The translations under genes and the position numbers were made by a program. The notes below the pieces were generated by a model. The model did not search any database. It saw only the letters and a program-made list of their open reading frames with translations, and was not told the origin of the DNA. A stretch of DNA of 5,357 nt from Bacillota bacterium (lineage in GTDB: Bacteria; Bacillota; Sulfobacillia; JAJZYS01; JAJYTV01): assembly GCA_021810725.1 (NCBI GenBank), contig JAJZIE010000179.1, positions 1-5,357 on the forward strand, read 5' to 3'. Shown here one piece after another: positions 4,801-5,357 of the stretch. Positions within the stretch are counted from its first letter, which is position 1; the number at the start of each line of letters is the position of its first letter.

Positions 4801-4823
4801 GCAGAATAGCTCTATTCCGCTGC
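4801..4823. repeat. Hairpin immediately outside the insertion sequence
   Basis: GAATAG (4804-4809) and CTATTC (4812-4817) are perfect 6-bp arms around CT. An alternative register adds GCAG (4801-4804) with CTGC (4820-4823). It starts one base beyond the right terminal repeat, so it is either part of the original target or an extension of the element. Confidence 0.55.
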
Positions 4824-4861
4824 ACTTCTGGGGTAAACAACTTCTTGCCCTATTCGCCAGC

Positions 4862-4876
4862 CCGCTCCCCGAGCGG
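4862..4876 (-). terminator. Hairpin downstream of the Gln-rich gene, possible terminator
   Basis: CCGCTC (4862-4867) and GAGCGG (4871-4876) form a perfect 6-bp stem with a 3-base loop, 17 bases beyond the stop codon of the minus-strand Gln-rich gene. No T-run follows directly, so termination efficiency is uncertain. If it is leaky, transcripts from that gene would run into the right end of the insertion sequence. Confidence 0.45.
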
Positions 4877-4893
4877 ATCTCACGACAGCGAAA

Positions 4894-5357
4894 TTAGCTC
4901 TTGCCGTCTCCTTCACCAAGGACAATCTGCATGCGGCGGGCCAGTTCCTGGCTTTCCGAGATCACCTGGCGCAACCGTTCAAGATTCTGGCGGAGTTCCT
5001 GCGTGAACTCTTGCTGTGCCTGCGCGATCAGTTCCGCCTGCGCCGTCGAGCCAACGACTCTTCCGGCCTTCCCCTCGGCGCGCCGGGCAAGCTTGCGCAG
5101 GCTGCCGGTCCCCGAAGGCGACTGCTGGTTGCCAGAACTCTGCTGGGACGACTGTCCTTGGCCAGCTTGCTGGCCCTGCTTACCCTGTTGTCCCTGCTGC
5201 GTCTGGCTCCCTTGCTGGCTCTGTTGCGCCTGGCTGCCTTGTTGCCCTTGGCCGGTCTGCTGCGCCTGCTGACCCTGTTGTCCCTGCTGCGTCTGTTGTC
5301 CCTGCTGCGTCTGTTGTCCCTGCTGCGCCTGGCTGCCTTGCTGGCTCTGTTGTGCCT
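4894..5357 (-). CDS. Gln/Gly-rich repeat protein, 3' part only (start outside window)
   Basis: The minus-strand frame is open from the right edge to TAA (4894-4896), giving 153 visible residues; the start lies beyond 5357. The first 79 residues hold 43 Gln and follow a six-residue rhythm, such as QQTQQG, SQAQQG, QQSQQG and SQTQQG. After a Ser/Pro/Gly link comes a charged, helix-prone tail of about 68 residues (LRKLARRAEGKAG, then QEFTQELRQNLERLRQVI) ending LGEGDGKS. Across repeats the Gly codons vary freely (GGA, GGC, GGG, GGT), which keeps Gly here but would alternate Ala, Ser, Pro and Thr in the opposite codon-aligned frame. That supports this strand. No membrane helix is visible. I do not recognise the family; the tract may be a flexible linker or a prion-like low-complexity domain. 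Confidence 0.75.
   Translation of the reverse strand, partial: AQQSQQGSQAQQGQQTQQGQQTQQGQQGQQAQQTGQGQQGSQAQQSQQGSQTQQGQQGKQGQQAGQGQSSQQSSGNQQSPSGTGSLRKLARRAEGKAGRVVGSTAQAELIAQAQQEFTQELRQNLERLRQVISESQELARRMQIVLGEGDGKS
5185..5357 (-). repeat. 18-bp tandem repeats with 126-bp higher-order period
   Basis: The 18-bp unit CTGTTGTCCCTGCTGCGT (plus strand) occurs exactly at 5185-5202, 5275-5292 and 5293-5310, and with one change at 5311-5328. The block 5185-5231 is repeated at 5311-5357 with three differences in 47 bases, a period of 126 bp (seven units, 42 residues). The repeat continues past the right edge. Such arrays often change length by slippage or unequal recombination, always in frame because the unit is a multiple of three. 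Confidence 0.85.

Noticed and set aside
4565..4840. Minus-strand 91-codon frame across the right end of the insertion sequence
   Set aside because: It overlaps the transposase start, its promoter and three palindromes, and the product resembles nothing known.
4901..5272. Plus-strand Cys/Pro/Trp-rich frame (123 codons) that looks like a metal-binding or lantibiotic-type peptide
   Set aside because: The Cys and Trp come from reading the CTG/TTG/TGC repeat in another frame. The composition follows entirely from the repeat and no start signal is present.
4837..5357. Plus-strand frame open through the Gln-rich region, giving Leu-rich sequence
   Set aside because: It is the codon-aligned antisense of the Gln-rich frame. 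It lacks an ATG or a ribosome-binding sequence near its 5' end, and repeat variation that keeps Gly on the minus strand would alternate Ala, Ser, Pro and Thr here.
5185..5357. Repeat array as a possible CRISPR
   Set aside because: The 18-bp units are directly adjacent or continuous in coding frame, with no unique spacers of constant length.

Overview
The window comes from a GC-rich bacterium whose phylum cannot be fixed from this stretch. The host-type genes have tight operon packing, strong GGAGG-type ribosome binding sites and strongly GC-biased third codon positions. The neighbours (a drug-export-type ABC pair, a DUF5069 protein, an IS element and a Gln-rich protein) occur together in no single lineage that I can name.

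Layout: (1) Positions 1-217 hold no recognisable gene but end in an AT-rich promoter-like segment. (2) Positions 218-2237 are a compact plus-strand operon: a 69-residue two-helix membrane protein, a DrrA-type ABC ATPase (343 aa) and its ABC-2 permease (258 aa). The first two genes overlap by one base and the last two are separated by two bases. Together they should form an inner-membrane exporter of unknown substrate. (3) Positions 2238-2428 are non-coding and crowded with inverted repeats. They end in a possible switch in which one GCCTCC segment can pair either with an upstream CGGAGGC or with the ribosome binding site of the next gene. (4) Positions 2429-2869 encode a DUF5069 protein. (5) Positions 2870-3237 are mostly non-coding, with two hairpins and a doubtful 34-codon reading frame. 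(6) Positions 3238-4799 are an apparently complete insertion sequence of about 1.56 kb with 12-bp perfect terminal inverted repeats. It has one full-length DDE transposase on the minus strand and structured subterminal regions. (7) Positions 4894 to the right edge are the 3' part of a minus-strand gene that begins outside the window. It encodes a Gln/Gly/Ser-rich hexapeptide-repeat tract followed by a charged helical C-terminal segment.

The most interesting signals lie outside the standard genes: the possible alternative-pairing leader before the DUF5069 gene; the transposase leader, whose inverted repeat would occlude the start only in read-through transcripts; and the 18-bp tandem repeats, with a 126-bp higher-order period, in the Gln-rich gene. 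I see no CRISPR array, tRNA, rRNA or recognisable defence system.
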